A stretch of DNA of 64,000 bases from Bacteroidia bacterium (GTDB lineage Bacteria; Bacteroidota; Bacteroidia; Chitinophagales; Saprospiraceae), in contig JAUHXV010000004.1 of assembly GCA_030426765.1 (NCBI GenBank), forward strand, positions 1 to 64,000. The letters run 5' to 3'. Every line of letters starts with the position of its first letter. Position 1 is the first letter of the stretch. The notes under the pieces are model-generated. The model searched no databases and had not been told where the DNA came from. It saw only the letters and a program-made list of their open reading frames with translations. Of the stretch, positions 30,101 to 36,100 are shown one piece after another. Position numbers and translations under genes: made by a program.

Positions 30101-32924
30101 CGATACAGAATGCGGTTCGAATACCGGAAGCATTACAGCGAGTGCGACTATGGGTCTCGCTCCATATACGTATGCTTTAAACAACGGGCCATTTGGCGCG
30201 GGTAACGTGTTCTCAAATCTCACTGCTGGTACCTATGTTGTGAAAGCCATGGGCGCCAACGGATGTATCGATTCGCTTGAAGTAGAGATTATTTCTGTAG
30301 GAACGCAGTATGGCGCACTCTCCGATTCCATGTGTGAAGGAGAGGAATATATGATTGAGGGCGAAACATTCACTCAATCCGGTGAATATGAAGTAGAGAT
30401 CCCCGGTGGTGCCAGCGACGGATGCGATAGTATCCTGGTGCTCACACTGACGGTTGATCCATATGTGCCCAAAGAAATTTTTGAGACGATCTGTGAAGGT
30501 GAAGTTTACACCTACAACGGAATGGATTTTTCCGTCACAGGAACCTACGACCTTGATACGCTTCCTGCTGCAGTGGGATGCGATACTTTATTGACCTTAA
30601 ATCTGACAGTTAATCCATTGGAAGTCACCTACCTGGATGAAACCATCTGTTATAATGGCGTCTTCACCATAAATGGTATGGACTATACAGATGCAGGTGA
30701 GTATCCTATTGACACTGTTCCTGCCGCAGTCGGGTGTGATTCCATTCGCATTCTGCGACTGATGGTAGATCCAATCAATGAATCGACGATAGATTCTTCC
30801 ATTTGTGAAGGTGACGTAGTGACGATGGGAGGAATGGATTACAGCACCACAGGTTTTTATGAAATTGATACCGTAGCGGGACCGGATGGCTGCGATACGA
30901 TCATCTATCTCGATCTCGAAGTCAACCCACTTCCAACTGCGGATGCCGGAGCAGACAAAATGCTCGATTGTGCGATGCAAACCGTAACGCTGGATGGTAG
31001 TGGTACAGGCGGAAGTCCATTATGGACAGGACCGGATATAGATGCCAGTAATGAAACCCAGTTTGCACCGGAAGTATCCGTTCCGGGATTGTATATTCTA
31101 ACCGTGACATCCGGCACAAATTGTGTGGCGGTGGACTCAGTGGTGGTTGATCAGGATCCTGACGTCGTCATAGCGAATGCCGGCGTGGATGATTCTTTGA
31201 GCTGTGATGTCACAGAAATCACATTACAGGCCAGTCCGACAGGTACCAACTACATCTATCAGTGGACAGGTCCTGGAATAGATGGTTCGAATGAAAACCT
31301 TCAGAATCCGACCATTGATCAGGCGGGTACGTATACGTTGATTGTCACAGACACAGTGACCGGATGTGTTTCTGCACCTGATCAGGTCATCATTTCTGAT
31401 ATTTCTGTTGTATTGATTGCGATCATTCAGGATCCGAACAATCTCACTTGCTTTATTGATACAGTCAATCTTTCATCGATTGGCTCTTCAACAGGTCCAA
31501 ACATTGTATATGCATGGTTTGATGGAGAGGGAGAGTTAGTTTCCACCACGCCCGGTTTTGAGATTACCTCCGGCGGGTTATTTGTACTCGTCGTGGAAGA
31601 CACTATCAGTGGTTGTTTTGGAAGTGATTCTGTTTTTGTCGAAGATCTTACGCAGTATCCTGTTGTGGATGCAGGACCTCCACAGGTGCTTGATTGTAAT
31701 AACAGCACCGTTATCCTCAATGAAGGTGCCACTAATACCAATGACAATTTGATATTCGAGTGGGTTGGACCGGCTGGGGGTATTATCGGGCCCGATTCGC
31801 TGATCACGGCGCTTGCAGGACTACCGGGAGAGTACTTCCTCATTGCGACCGATACGGTGAATAGTTGTCAAAACCTTGACTCGGTCATGGTGATTGATAT
31901 GACGACACCACCGATCGCTGATATTGATGTTCTCGAGCCGATCACCTGTCTCGATGAGAGTGCGCTGATGGATATTGGCTCATCCACGACCGGAGCAGAT
32001 ATCATCCATAGCTGGTCCGGACCGGATCTGAACAACTTTATGTCTACGACCCTGGAGACAACAGTGCCGGGTGAGTATTACCTTGATGTGATTAATGAGG
32101 CCACCGGATGTACTGCCCGCGATACCGTGGTGATTACACCTCCGGATATTCCTACAGCAATGGCTGCTGACGTGACCATTCCGAATTGTGCAGGTGATGC
32201 TTCAGGTACCATTACCGTTACGGATGTCGTTGGTGGCACCCCACCGTATATGTATTCGCTGAATGGTGGACCACTGCAAAGTGAAAATGTTTTTGAAGAT
32301 TTATTCTCAGGCAACTATACCGTACAGGTAGTGGATGCCAACGGATGTACCATTAGTGATTCATATTTCATTGAGGATGGGCAGGAGTTTACGATTGATA
32401 TTGGTCCGGATATATTCCTGGAACTTGGTGACAGCGTAACACTTTCTGCTGATATCAGCCTGCCATTGCCATTGATTGATTCTCTCGTATGGACACCGGA
32501 AGATATTCTCTCGTGCACACTGTGCCCGAATCCTGTCTTATATGGTCTTTACACCTCCGCGGTCACCGCGACAGTATATTCCGGTGGTTGTATTGATCAG
32601 GATATGCTGATCGTCCGTGTGGATGTGGATGCCGATATCTATATACCAAATGTGTTCTCACCAAATAATGATGGTATTAACGATAAAGTGACTGTGTATA
32701 CAGATTATCGTGTGAGAAGGGTAGTGTACTTTGAGATTTTTGATCGATGGGGCAATCAGGTATTTGTCGGCACTGATTTCCAGCCAAATGATCCTGATCT
32801 GGGCTGGGATGGTACGTTCAAAGGGAAAGAAATGAATCCTGCTGTCTTTGCCTACACGGCAAAAGTCGAGCTCCTCAATGGTCAAACCCTACAGCGAAAA
32901 GGAGATATTACCCTGCTCCGATAA
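12177..32924 (+). CDS. 6,915-aa T9SS-secreted giant repeat protein
   Basis: The N-terminus has a hydrophobic stretch typical of a signal peptide. The ATG at 12,237 (MNRAWLCILSVGLLLPLRW) gives a more normal signal peptide than the one at 12,177, whose GGAGGA directly touches the start codon. Order: unassigned N-terminal region and SprB-like units (about residues 480-798); 48 repeats of 77 aa (799-4,495); three HYR-like domains; nine 54-aa repeats (about 4,787-5,271); about eight SprB-like units; four GCDS-type units; five Ig-like units; and at residues 6,821-6,915 a gliding-motility-type (type B) T9SS sorting domain with IYIPNVFSPNNDGINDK and IFDRWGNQVF. It should be secreted by T9SS and held on the cell surface. 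A role in adhesion, gliding or matrix formation is inferred from the SprB-like architecture. I see no enzymatic domain. Confidence 0.93.
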   Translation: MRINAEHAPYCTENQSVIAQMNRAWLCILSVGLLLPLRWLPNAMSKPAGFMLPVVATAVMVTCGELVLNNPTVSPAGPYCPGDMIDITFTGSNLPDGEDLEVFIGDNSGYNPFSGGGTSIGTIPIGYNCSTCPSLLGLTVNVCLNDDENEFMLIHSGCGFDVSDLFVDLLPVGLSANDLGSVNGCPFMQPSASVMSALQSNTDCSNLNVIAAGDGDAIPAAALVIVFMTDTGPFIDYDISYLCGTGLPIYVIQNSCDLGIAGAFSNSSCPRTYSIDIAGSCYDAITYQCPIQDPPGGGHSFIDENGAWYTSSNCDDPPFSSLNYPDISNDLASLSYTIPSNICGANNGLIDFYLSGMVDIPGPCEDLIYTPPSGASISVACPATIDPAGPFCVNNDPVTLTVDEPGGTWSGTGIIDANNGIFDPGVAGTGTHVISYDAGCPGGPSTINITVNDAPVINPFFITSATTCAGDSSGQIVNSSWVTGGTMPYTYDWDAQSTPGNDVYTDDGNMFLPHSLSNVPAGWYDFIVIDAAGCVDTVSVEVTEGDPVTAVLEIDSIECYGESTGAIDIVSSDGPPVPPVYNWDDLSTPGDDDFGGDPAVDDDMEDISGLPAGTYAITITYEDPGFFECVFIDTIVIVEPPELIVTAPDSLIDCFGGTVDITAVATGGTGTYTYNWSNIGGSNNPATNANIGVGSYIVTVTDENGCTASDVSTITQPPLLTASATGETIDCDDNTGDITLVIMGGTGPFLFDWDNDGTGDNDDPQNLSGLNSGTYSVTVTDANGCTAVASAMIDLNPTTFMMPPDDGSTVPCILDAQTVPTPPVVLNSCNDPLTITGPAVSVDPVCSGTKTYTYTYTDPFTGIMATWVYTYTVSPPTFTLPANGSSTVACILDAQTVPTPPPTNDDCGQPLTITGPAVSGDPMCSGTKTYTWDYTDCSGTSAQWVYTYTISPPTFSMPAAGGSTVACVIDAQTVPTPPVVNNSCGDALTMTGPVIGPDPTCSGDKTYTWTYTDCTGTSADWVYTYTVDPSTFSLPADGGSTVACIIDAQVQPTPPPVNNSCGDPLTITGPVIGPDPVCSGTKTYTWDYENCDGTSSPWVYTYTISPPTFSLPPNGASTVACISDAQTVPSPPTVNNSCGDPITPTGPVIGADPVCSGDKTYTWTYTDCTGTSADWVYTYTVSPPTFSLPPNDGSTVPCIGDAQTVPTPPTVNNSCGDPITPTGPVIGPDPVCDGDKTYTWTYTDCTGTSADWVYTYTVQPTTFTLPADGSSTVACISDAQTVPTPPTVINSCGDPVVPTGPVVGPDPVCSGDKIYTWTYTDCDGNDFPWVYTYTVDPPTFTMPAAGGSTVACVADAQTVPTPPTVNNSCGDPLSVSGPVVGPDPVCTGDKTYTWTYTDCTGTSADWVYTYTVDPPTFTLPGGGSSTVPCVSDAQTVPTPPVVNNSCGDALTITGPVVGPDPVCSGTKTYTWDYTDCTGTSGQWVYTYTIDPSTFTLPADGSSTVACISDAQTVPTPPVVTNSCGDPLTVTGPVVGPDPVCSGTKTYTWDYENCDGSTLPWVYTYTINPPTFSVPADGSSTVACISDAQTVPTPPVVTNSCGDPITPTGPVVGPDPVCSGDKTYTWTYTDCTGTSADWVYTYTVDPPTFSLPANDGSTVPCIGDAQTVPTPPTVNNSCGDPITPTGPVVGPDPVCSGDKTYTWTYTDCTGTAADWVYTYTVQPTTFTLPPDDGSNVACISDAQTVPSPPAVINSCGDPVTPTGPVIGPDPVCSGDKTYTFTYTDCDGNDFPWVYTYTVDPPTFTLPADGSSTVACVSDAQTVPTPPAVNNSCGDPLTISGPVVGPDPVCTGDKTYTWTYTDCTGTSADWVYTYTVDPPTFTLPAAGGSTVPCVSDAQTVPTPPAVNNSCGDALTITGPVVGPDPVCSGTKTYTWDYTDCTGTSGQWVYTYTIDPSTFTLPADGSSTVACISDAQTVPTPPVVTNSCGDPLTVTGPVVGPDPVCSGTKTYTWDYENCDGSTLPWVYTYTIDPPTFTLPADGSSTVACISDAQTVPTPPVVNNSCGDPITPTGPVVGPDPVCSGDKTYTWTYTDCTGTSADWVYTYTVDPPTFTLPADDGSNVVCVSDAQTVPTPPTVNNSCGDAITPTGPVVGPDPVCSGDKTYTWTYTDCTGTSADWVYTYTVDPSTFTLPADDGSTVACISDAQVVPTPPAVINSCGDPVTPTGPVVGPDPVCSGDKIYTWTYTDCDGNDFPWVYTYTVDPPTFTLPAAGGSTVACVSDAQTVPTPPVVNNSCGDPLTISAPVVGPDPVCSGDKTYTWTYTDCTGTSADWVYTYTVDPPTFTLPANDGSTVPCVSDAQTVPTPPSVNNSCGDPLTISGPVVGVDPVCSGDKTYTWTFTDCTGTSADWVYTYTVDPSTFTLPADGSSTVACISDAQTVPTPPVVTNSCGDPLTVTGPVVGPDPVCSGTKTYTWDYENCDGSTLPWVYTYTIDPPTFTLPADGSSTVACISDAQTVPTPPTVNNSCGDPITPTGPVIGPDPVCTGDKTYTWTYTDCTGTSADWVYTYTVDPPTFTLPANDGSTVPCISDAQTVPTPPSVNNSCGDAITPTGPVIGPDPVCSGDKTYTWTYTDCTGTSADWVYTYTVDPSTFTLPADDGSTVACISDAQTVPTPPAVINSCGDPVTPTGPVVGPDPVCSGDKTYTWTYTDCDGNDFPWVYTYTVDPPTFTLPADDGSTVACVSDAQTVPTPPTVNNSCGDPLTISGPVVGPDPVCTGDKTYTWTYTDCTGTSADWVYTYTVDPPTFTLPANDGSTVPCVSDAQTVPTPPVVNNSCGDALTISGPVVGTDPVCSGDKTYTWTYTDCTGTSADWVYTYTVDPSTFTLPADGGSTVACISDAQVVPTPPVVTNSCGDPLTVSGPVVGPDPVCSGTKTYTWDYTNCDGSTLPWVYTYTIDPPTFTLPADDGSTVACISDAQTVPTPPSVNNSCGDPITPTGPVVGPDPVCSGDKTYTWTYTDCTGTSADWVYTYTVDPPTFTLPADDGSTVPCISDAQTVPTPPTVNNSCGDPIVPTGPVIGPDPVCAGDKTYTWTYTDCTGTSADWVYTYTIDPSTFTLPADDGSTVACISDAQTVPTPPAVINSCGDPVTPTGPVIGPDPVCSGDKTYTWTYTDCAGMDFLWVYTYTVDPPTFTLPADDGSTVACVSDAQTVPTPPVVNNSCGDPITPTGPVVGPDPVCSGDKTYTWTYTDCTGTSADWVYTYTVDPPTFTLPVDDGSTVACVSDAQTVPTPPVVNNSCGDPLTISGPVVGPDPVCSGDKTYTWTYTDCTGTSADWVYTYTVDPSTFTLPANDGSTVACISDAQTVPTPPVVNNSCGDPLTISGPVVGPDPVCSGDKTYTWTYTDCSGASSDWVYTYTVDPPTFTLPADDGSNVACISDAQAVPTPPVVNNSCGDPLTVSGPVIGPDPVCSGDKTYTWTYTDCTGASADWVYTYTVDPPTFTLPADDGSMVACNSDAQVEPIPPVVNNSCGDPLTVSGPVVGPDPVCSGDKTYTWTYTDCTGTSSDWVYTYTIDPSTFTLPADDGSNVACVSDAQTVPTPPAVINSCGDPVTPTGPVVGPDPVCSGDKTYTWTYTDCAGTDFFWVYTYTVDPPTFTLPADDGSNVACVSDAQVVPTPPAVDDSCGEPITPTGPVIGPDPVCSGDKTYTWTYTDCTGASADWVYTYTVDPPTFALPADDGSTVACVSDAQVQPVPPAVSNSCGDPLTISGPVVGPDPVCSGDKTYTWTYTDCTGASADWVYTYTVDPSTFTLPADGSSTVACISDAQVEPTPPVVTNSCGDPLTISGPVVGPDPVCSGDKTYTWDYTNCDGSTSQWVYTYTIDPPTFTLPADDGATVACISDAQTEPIPPVVNNSCGDPLTISGPVVGPDPVCSGDKTYTWTYTDCTGTSADWVYTYTVDPPTFTLPADDGSTVDCVSDAQVEPVPPAVNNSCGDPIAPTGPVIGVDPVCSGDKTYTWTYTDCDGTSADWVYTYTVLPTVFTLPPDDGSNVPCISDAQTEPTPPVVLNDCGDVVVPSGPVIGPDPVCSGDKTYTWTFTDCVGNSLPWVYTYTVDPPTFTLPADDGSTVACISDAQVEPVPPVVVNSCGDPITPTGPVIGADPVCTGDKTYTWTYTDCTGTSADWVYTYTVDPPTFTLPADDGSTVACVSDAQVEPVPPAANNSCGDPLTISGPTVSPDPVCSGTKTYTWDYTDCTGTSAQWVYTYTVDPSSFSLPPDDGSTVACISDAQVEPTPPVVTNSCGDPLTISGPVVGPDPVCSGDKTYTWDYTNCDGSSSSWVYTYTIDPPSFTLPADDGTTVACVSDAQVEPTPPVVNDSCGDPVMPTGPVVGPDPVCSGDKTYTWTYTDCTGATADWVYTYTVDPPTFTLPVDDGSTVPCIVDAQVEPVPPVVTNSCGDDIIPTGPVVSADPACSGDKTYTWTYTDCDGTSLDWTYTYTITGDTGPVFTAPPADITVACVADVPAMISLSYTNDCSPGGMVAGTDSPISGSCPATITRTWTFTDACGNVGTVTQDITIDDTTPPTASDPSSIIVAACNDPVPAPDISVVTDAADNCSTPVVAFESDVTDLMGCTETTTRTFTVTDACNNSITVTQLIIRTVDMDPPVFTDPPADLSVDCISQVPPMEDLDYTDNCSADGTVMGTETGPSGDPLTIVREWTVTDDCGNGATHTQTITITEVINETNLTPVLCVGDIYTLPDGNTTTMSGMYGPYLFTGSNGCDSTVNVDLTFITGTTGEELYNGCQGDGYSVVVNGNTYDEFTPTGMETIPGSNGCDSIVTIDLTFNMPTTGEELYTGCEGDGYSVVVNGNTYDELTPMGTETLTGANGCDSVVTIDLTFHPNTTGEELYAGCEGDGYSVVVNGTTYDELNPNGTETLLNANGCDSIVTIDLTFAPAGTGEELYTGCEGDGYSVVVNGTTYDEFNPNGVEMFPGSGGCDSTVTIDLIFNPIATGEELYTGCEGDGYSVVVNGNTYDEMTPMGTETLPGANGCDSVVTIDLTFHPNTTGEELYTGCQGDGYSVVVNGTTYDELNPNGTETFLNANGCDSTVTIDLTFAPAGTGEELYTGCEGDGYFVVVNGNTYDEFTPNGTETFPGSGGCDSTVTIDLDFFPMTTGEELYTGCEGDGYSVVVNGNTYDELTPMGTETLTGSNGCDSVVTIDLTFNANTTGEELYTGCEGDGYSVVVNGTTYDESNPTGTETISGAGCDSIVTIDLTFVPFVEAEISPAGPYCTSAGVMTLVAVPAGGTWSGDVNSDQFDPAALGTGSHQVIYTSPAGACQTADTIYVDVYELEISCEVLADESAPNAFDGRGQVTVTGGVPPYTISWSGPMSGSGVLNADGPFMITGLTGGVYTVEVEDATGCIATCEFTIMTPVPCDLMIDAPDIVDATCPGVNNGSILVNVTGTMPPFEYSLDGINFDPNNFFDQLAPGNYTIYVRDDAGCEETLDVVVGVGDGPELELVEVIDASCGLDNGSIEVTASGGTTPYMYSVDGVTYGLSDLFPGLAPGEYLVYLIDDAGCTDTIPVDINSTDSPVIDDIIIAGSSCGQSDGGITIIASGGLGVLMYSINGGGSFQASNVFTGLPAGNYPIVVQDEAGCQVTGNAMISDVGGPMIDNVVVDPAGCGLFNGVITVTASGVPTLMYSLNGGTLQSSNVFSNLLPGNYTLLVQDGNGCDITQQVTVTTTDGPVINSLTPTHTTCDEENGEIAISWSGGTGGIEIFVDGDSYGDQSPITDLPAGTYTVEVVDDNGCSASNTVTINPSEAPDFDVYITPANCGLANGVIELDGFDGTPPYTYSINNGPFSPTFTFVNRISDFYIMQIRDANGCIYEEEVFLWEAPGPEITNIITTNPPCGSTAGMIQVITDPATDIEYSINVPTYQDSNKFVNVAPGTYTVTIRDEFGCTDTGTATIEATPTPEVSAVVVDTECGSNTGSITASATMGLAPYTYALNNGPFGAGNVFSNLTAGTYVVKAMGANGCIDSLEVEIISVGTQYGALSDSMCEGEEYMIEGETFTQSGEYEVEIPGGASDGCDSILVLTLTVDPYVPKEIFETICEGEVYTYNGMDFSVTGTYDLDTLPAAVGCDTLLTLNLTVNPLEVTYLDETICYNGVFTINGMDYTDAGEYPIDTVPAAVGCDSIRILRLMVDPINESTIDSSICEGDVVTMGGMDYSTTGFYEIDTVAGPDGCDTIIYLDLEVNPLPTADAGADKMLDCAMQTVTLDGSGTGGSPLWTGPDIDASNETQFAPEVSVPGLYILTVTSGTNCVAVDSVVVDQDPDVVIANAGVDDSLSCDVTEITLQASPTGTNYIYQWTGPGIDGSNENLQNPTIDQAGTYTLIVTDTVTGCVSAPDQVIISDISVVLIAIIQDPNNLTCFIDTVNLSSIGSSTGPNIVYAWFDGEGELVSTTPGFEITSGGLFVLVVEDTISGCFGSDSVFVEDLTQYPVVDAGPPQVLDCNNSTVILNEGATNTNDNLIFEWVGPAGGIIGPDSLITALAGLPGEYFLIATDTVNSCQNLDSVMVIDMTTPPIADIDVLEPITCLDESALMDIGSSTTGADIIHSWSGPDLNNFMSTTLETTVPGEYYLDVINEATGCTARDTVVITPPDIPTAMAADVTIPNCAGDASGTITVTDVVGGTPPYMYSLNGGPLQSENVFEDLFSGNYTVQVVDANGCTISDSYFIEDGQEFTIDIGPDIFLELGDSVTLSADISLPLPLIDSLVWTPEDILSCTLCPNPVLYGLYTSAVTATVYSGGCIDQDMLIVRVDVDADIYIPNVFSPNNDGINDKVTVYTDYRVRRVVYFEIFDRWGNQVFVGTDFQPNDPDLGWDGTFKGKEMNPAVFAYTAKVELLNGQTLQRKGDITLLR
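14571..25661 (+). repeat. 48 tandem 231-bp (77-aa) four-cysteine repeats in eight hexads
   Basis: Copy 1 (14,571) is 78 codons. Copies 2 to 48 start at exact 231-bp steps from 14,805 to 25,431. The unit is TFTLPADDGSTVAC..., with cysteines at unit positions 14, 31, 48 and 61. Only the first copy lacks the fourth. Marker variants recur every sixth copy. CDGNDFPW-type units are copies 7, 13, 19 and 25, with degraded forms at 31, 37 and 43. CDGSTLPW-type units are copies 10, 16, 22 and 28, with related forms at 4, 40 and 46. The array is therefore eight six-unit blocks of 1,386 bp. Confidence 0.95.
26535..27989 (+). repeat. Nine 162-bp (54-aa) repeats in three trimers
   Basis: Nine copies of TTGEELYTGCEGDGYSVVVN... 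run back to back; the last is 53 codons. Every third copy shares variants. Copies 2, 5 and 8 have TPMGTETL and CDSVV. Copies 3, 6 and 9 have NGTTYDE. Copies 1, 4 and 7 have YDEF. This gives a 486-bp higher-order period. Each unit has two cysteines. Confidence 0.93.
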
Positions 32925-32944
32925 GTTGAATTTTAACATTTGAC

Positions 32945-32969
32945 GAATTAATATATACTGTATTAATTC
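32945..32969. other. AT-rich perfect inverted repeat after the 6,915-aa gene
   Basis: GAATTAATA and TATTAATTC form a perfect nine-pair inverted repeat around a seven-base loop, 20 bases after the stop codon. There is no T-run, so it could be an RNA-stabilising 3' hairpin or a protein binding site rather than a terminator. Confidence 0.4.
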
Positions 32970-33043
32970 TGAAACACTTACGAAGCCAATCCCCCACGGT
33001 TTTCGTTTTCTCCCTCCATACCCTTTATTCTGGTATAGTATTT

Positions 33044-33080
33044 GCCTTTTTGTTACAAGGTAATAAGGCGTTTTCCTTTT
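33044..33080 (+). terminator. Possible terminator between the second and third giant genes
   Basis: GCCTT...AAGGC closes an interrupted stem with an inner TTAC/GTAA pairing and is followed by GTTTTCCTTTT. It lies 120 bases after the stop codon of the upstream gene. The stem is weak. Confidence 0.3.
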
Positions 33081-33190
33081 CGAAAGCTGCTTTAGCCCTC
33101 CGTCTAACCCGCTTGAGACTGATGAAACATTATTTAATGTATTGTTTGTCAATGCAATAGACTTACAATCTTCAAAAGTTTTTACCAATT

Positions 33191-36100
33191 ATGAACTTAA
33201 AGAACCGACTGAACATCCTCTCTGGTCTTATGCTATTCCTCGTCTTTTCATCAGGACAGGTATGCGCTGAAGGTATCAAGGAGTTGGCCCCCGCATCCAG
33301 TGATTCAGTTATGCTTCACACCAATGCGTCGGGATTTGGAAATTTTGCATCCTACGCAAGTTTTGGAACTGCTTCCAGTTTGAATCTGACCATTACCGAT
33401 GCCGTGAATGACTCGGTGTATATCGGGTTATCCGGTGAGGCAGATGATTTTGGAAATATTTCCGGCCCAGCCACCTATTCGTTTCGAATTCTTGACCCTA
33501 ATGGGGTAGTGGCTTTTGGACCTTTCGTTGTAGGTTCTGCCAATGACAATGCTACTTCCTGGGCACTGGCGTCTAATGGTCCCGATGTGAATGGGACTGG
33601 TGGGTATAGTACCAACACTGCGATGTTCCCGTATTCAAGATTTAAGCCCACCATGACAGGTGATTATGTCATTCAGTTTGATGACGGAGGAGCCAATCAA
33701 ATTGCCAATATTCTCTTTTATGATTTTACGGTAAGGAATGGTGGCGTAGTGCAAACCGGTAGACTCTGGTCGAGAAACTGGGCTTTGCGTACACCACCGC
33801 GAAACCCAAACACGCCGCCTGAGTGTCAGTACGATCGTGACTTCAACGGGGTCTTCTATTCCTATACGATGGATGGTTTCGTATCCCGAATCGATTTTAA
33901 TAATTCAGGATACCAGGGACTTTCTTTTACGGTTTCTTTTGGTGACCGAGGCCCGGGAGATACCGGAGACGTGATTGAAGACAGACGTTCGGTCAATAAT
34001 ATGAATGCTACGCAGAACAATGCGGAGCATATGGTTTTTCTCAACGATCCGGATAATGTTGAGTACCCTTCTTCCACGATGCAGTGCGGAGATGTGGCAC
34101 TACTGAGTGTTAGTTGTGAAGCACCAGACAGCTTTTGTATTAATGTAGGGGTGACCCAGCCGGGTCAGGTCGAGTTGGTGCTTGACTTTGTCAATAATGG
34201 AATATATGATGCGGATACAACAGACGTACTTCTCGCCATGTTTTTTACCGAGGCGGATACAGTTTGTTTGCCGTGGGATGGACTAAAAGGGGATGGAACG
34301 CCCATTGAATTTGGAGAGGCTGTGCCTGTTTTTGTCAGATACTCTCAGGGTGTACAGCACTATGCCGGATTTGATGTGGAGTTTTTGAAAAATGGATTTT
34401 GTGTCCAGACGATCAGACCCATATGTCCGGGTATGGCCACCGACCTCCTTTACTGGGATGATAGTAATATCACCGACGATGTCAACACAGTAACTATTGA
34501 TGAAGGAGATCCGGGAACCGGACAACCAAAAATCGAAATTAACGGTTGTACATGCGGTGTGGGAGGTTGCAGAACCTGGGACAATTTCCAGATTGGAGAC
34601 CCACCTACCGGAACGTGCGTAGGAACGCCATTTGGATATGGGGAAAATGCGACCCTTAATACTTGGTGGTTTGCAAGTACCAGCATGCTTAGCGGCAATA
34701 ATCTTCCATTGGTACAGGTACTCATTACCGGAGATAGTGTTATTTGCGCAGGAGACAGTACAATTTTTACTGCTAATGCGGCTCCTGATACAGTTGACTT
34801 TGTGTACGAATGGTCAGGCCCGGGAGGGTTTATGGCCGATACTGAAATGACAGGATTTATCAGTACGCCCGGTATCTATTATGTAACAGTGACTGATACA
34901 TTAACCAATTGTTCGGCCGTTGATTCCGTGGAGTTAATCGTCAACGATAATCCAACGACCTCAGTCAGTTTTATGTGTCTGGGAGGCAACCAGCAAAACG
35001 CGGATGTTGATCTGACGGTCAGTGGTGGTCAGCCTATGTATACGTATCTATGGTCCAATGGCGCCATGACAGAAGATCTGTCTGATGTACCTCCGGGTGA
35101 ATATTCCGTGATCGTCACGGATGCAAATGGTTGTATGGCCTTCGACACTGTATTAGTGCAGCAGTGCTGTTCCCTGGTGGTCGTTTGTCCGGCTATGGAT
35201 GGAGGCACTTTCACATGCGTTTCGGATGTGCCGGCGATCGATACAAGCATCGTTCAGGTTAATGAATATTGTGACAATTTCACAGTATCAGGTGTGGATA
35301 CCGATAATGGAGGCAGCGGATGTCCGGGTGATGAGTTGATTATCACACGCACATTTACAATCATGGATGATGCAGGAAATTCTCAAACCTGTGTTCAGAC
35401 GATTACTGTTTCAGACAATGTTGCCCCAACGCTCAGTTGTCCGGCCAACGTCACCATCGAATGTACAGATAGTTCAGCTCCGGGGAATACCGGAACAGCA
35501 ACTGCTACGGACAATTGTGATCCATCTCCGGGAGTAGTATTCAATGATGTGACTGTAGCCGGTGCATGTCCGCAGGAATTCACAATCAATCGAACATGGA
35601 CGGCAACAGATAACTGTGGAAATACAAGCACATGCGTGCAAACCATTACTATTGATGATAGTCAGGCACCTGTCATTATTTGCCCTCCAAGTATTTCGAT
35701 TGCGTGTACAGAAAGTACCCTGCCGGCCAATACAGGAACTGCGACTGCTATTGACAACTGCGATGGTGCGCCATCTGTAGCATTTAGTGATGTCAGTGTG
35801 GCCGGAGCGTGCGCACAGGAAGGCACTATCACTCGAACGTGGACGGCTACTGATGCATGTGGAAATTCAAATCAATGTATTCAGGTGATTACGGTTGAAG
35901 ACAATGTTGCACCGTCAATTACTTGTCCTGCTAATCTCACAATCGAGTGTTCAGACAGCACAGATCCAGCTAACACAGGTACTGCAACAGCGTCAGATAC
36001 TTGTGATCCCGCACCTGTTGTAGCAATAGTCAATGAAGTAACCATTCCAGGTGCATGCCCACAGGAGAGTGTATTACAACGGACATGGGCTGCGACTGAT

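Noticed and set aside
32889-33188. 99-aa reverse ORF in the gap between the second and third giant genes
   Set aside because: It overlaps the end of the 6,915-aa gene and shows no domain or likely coding pattern.
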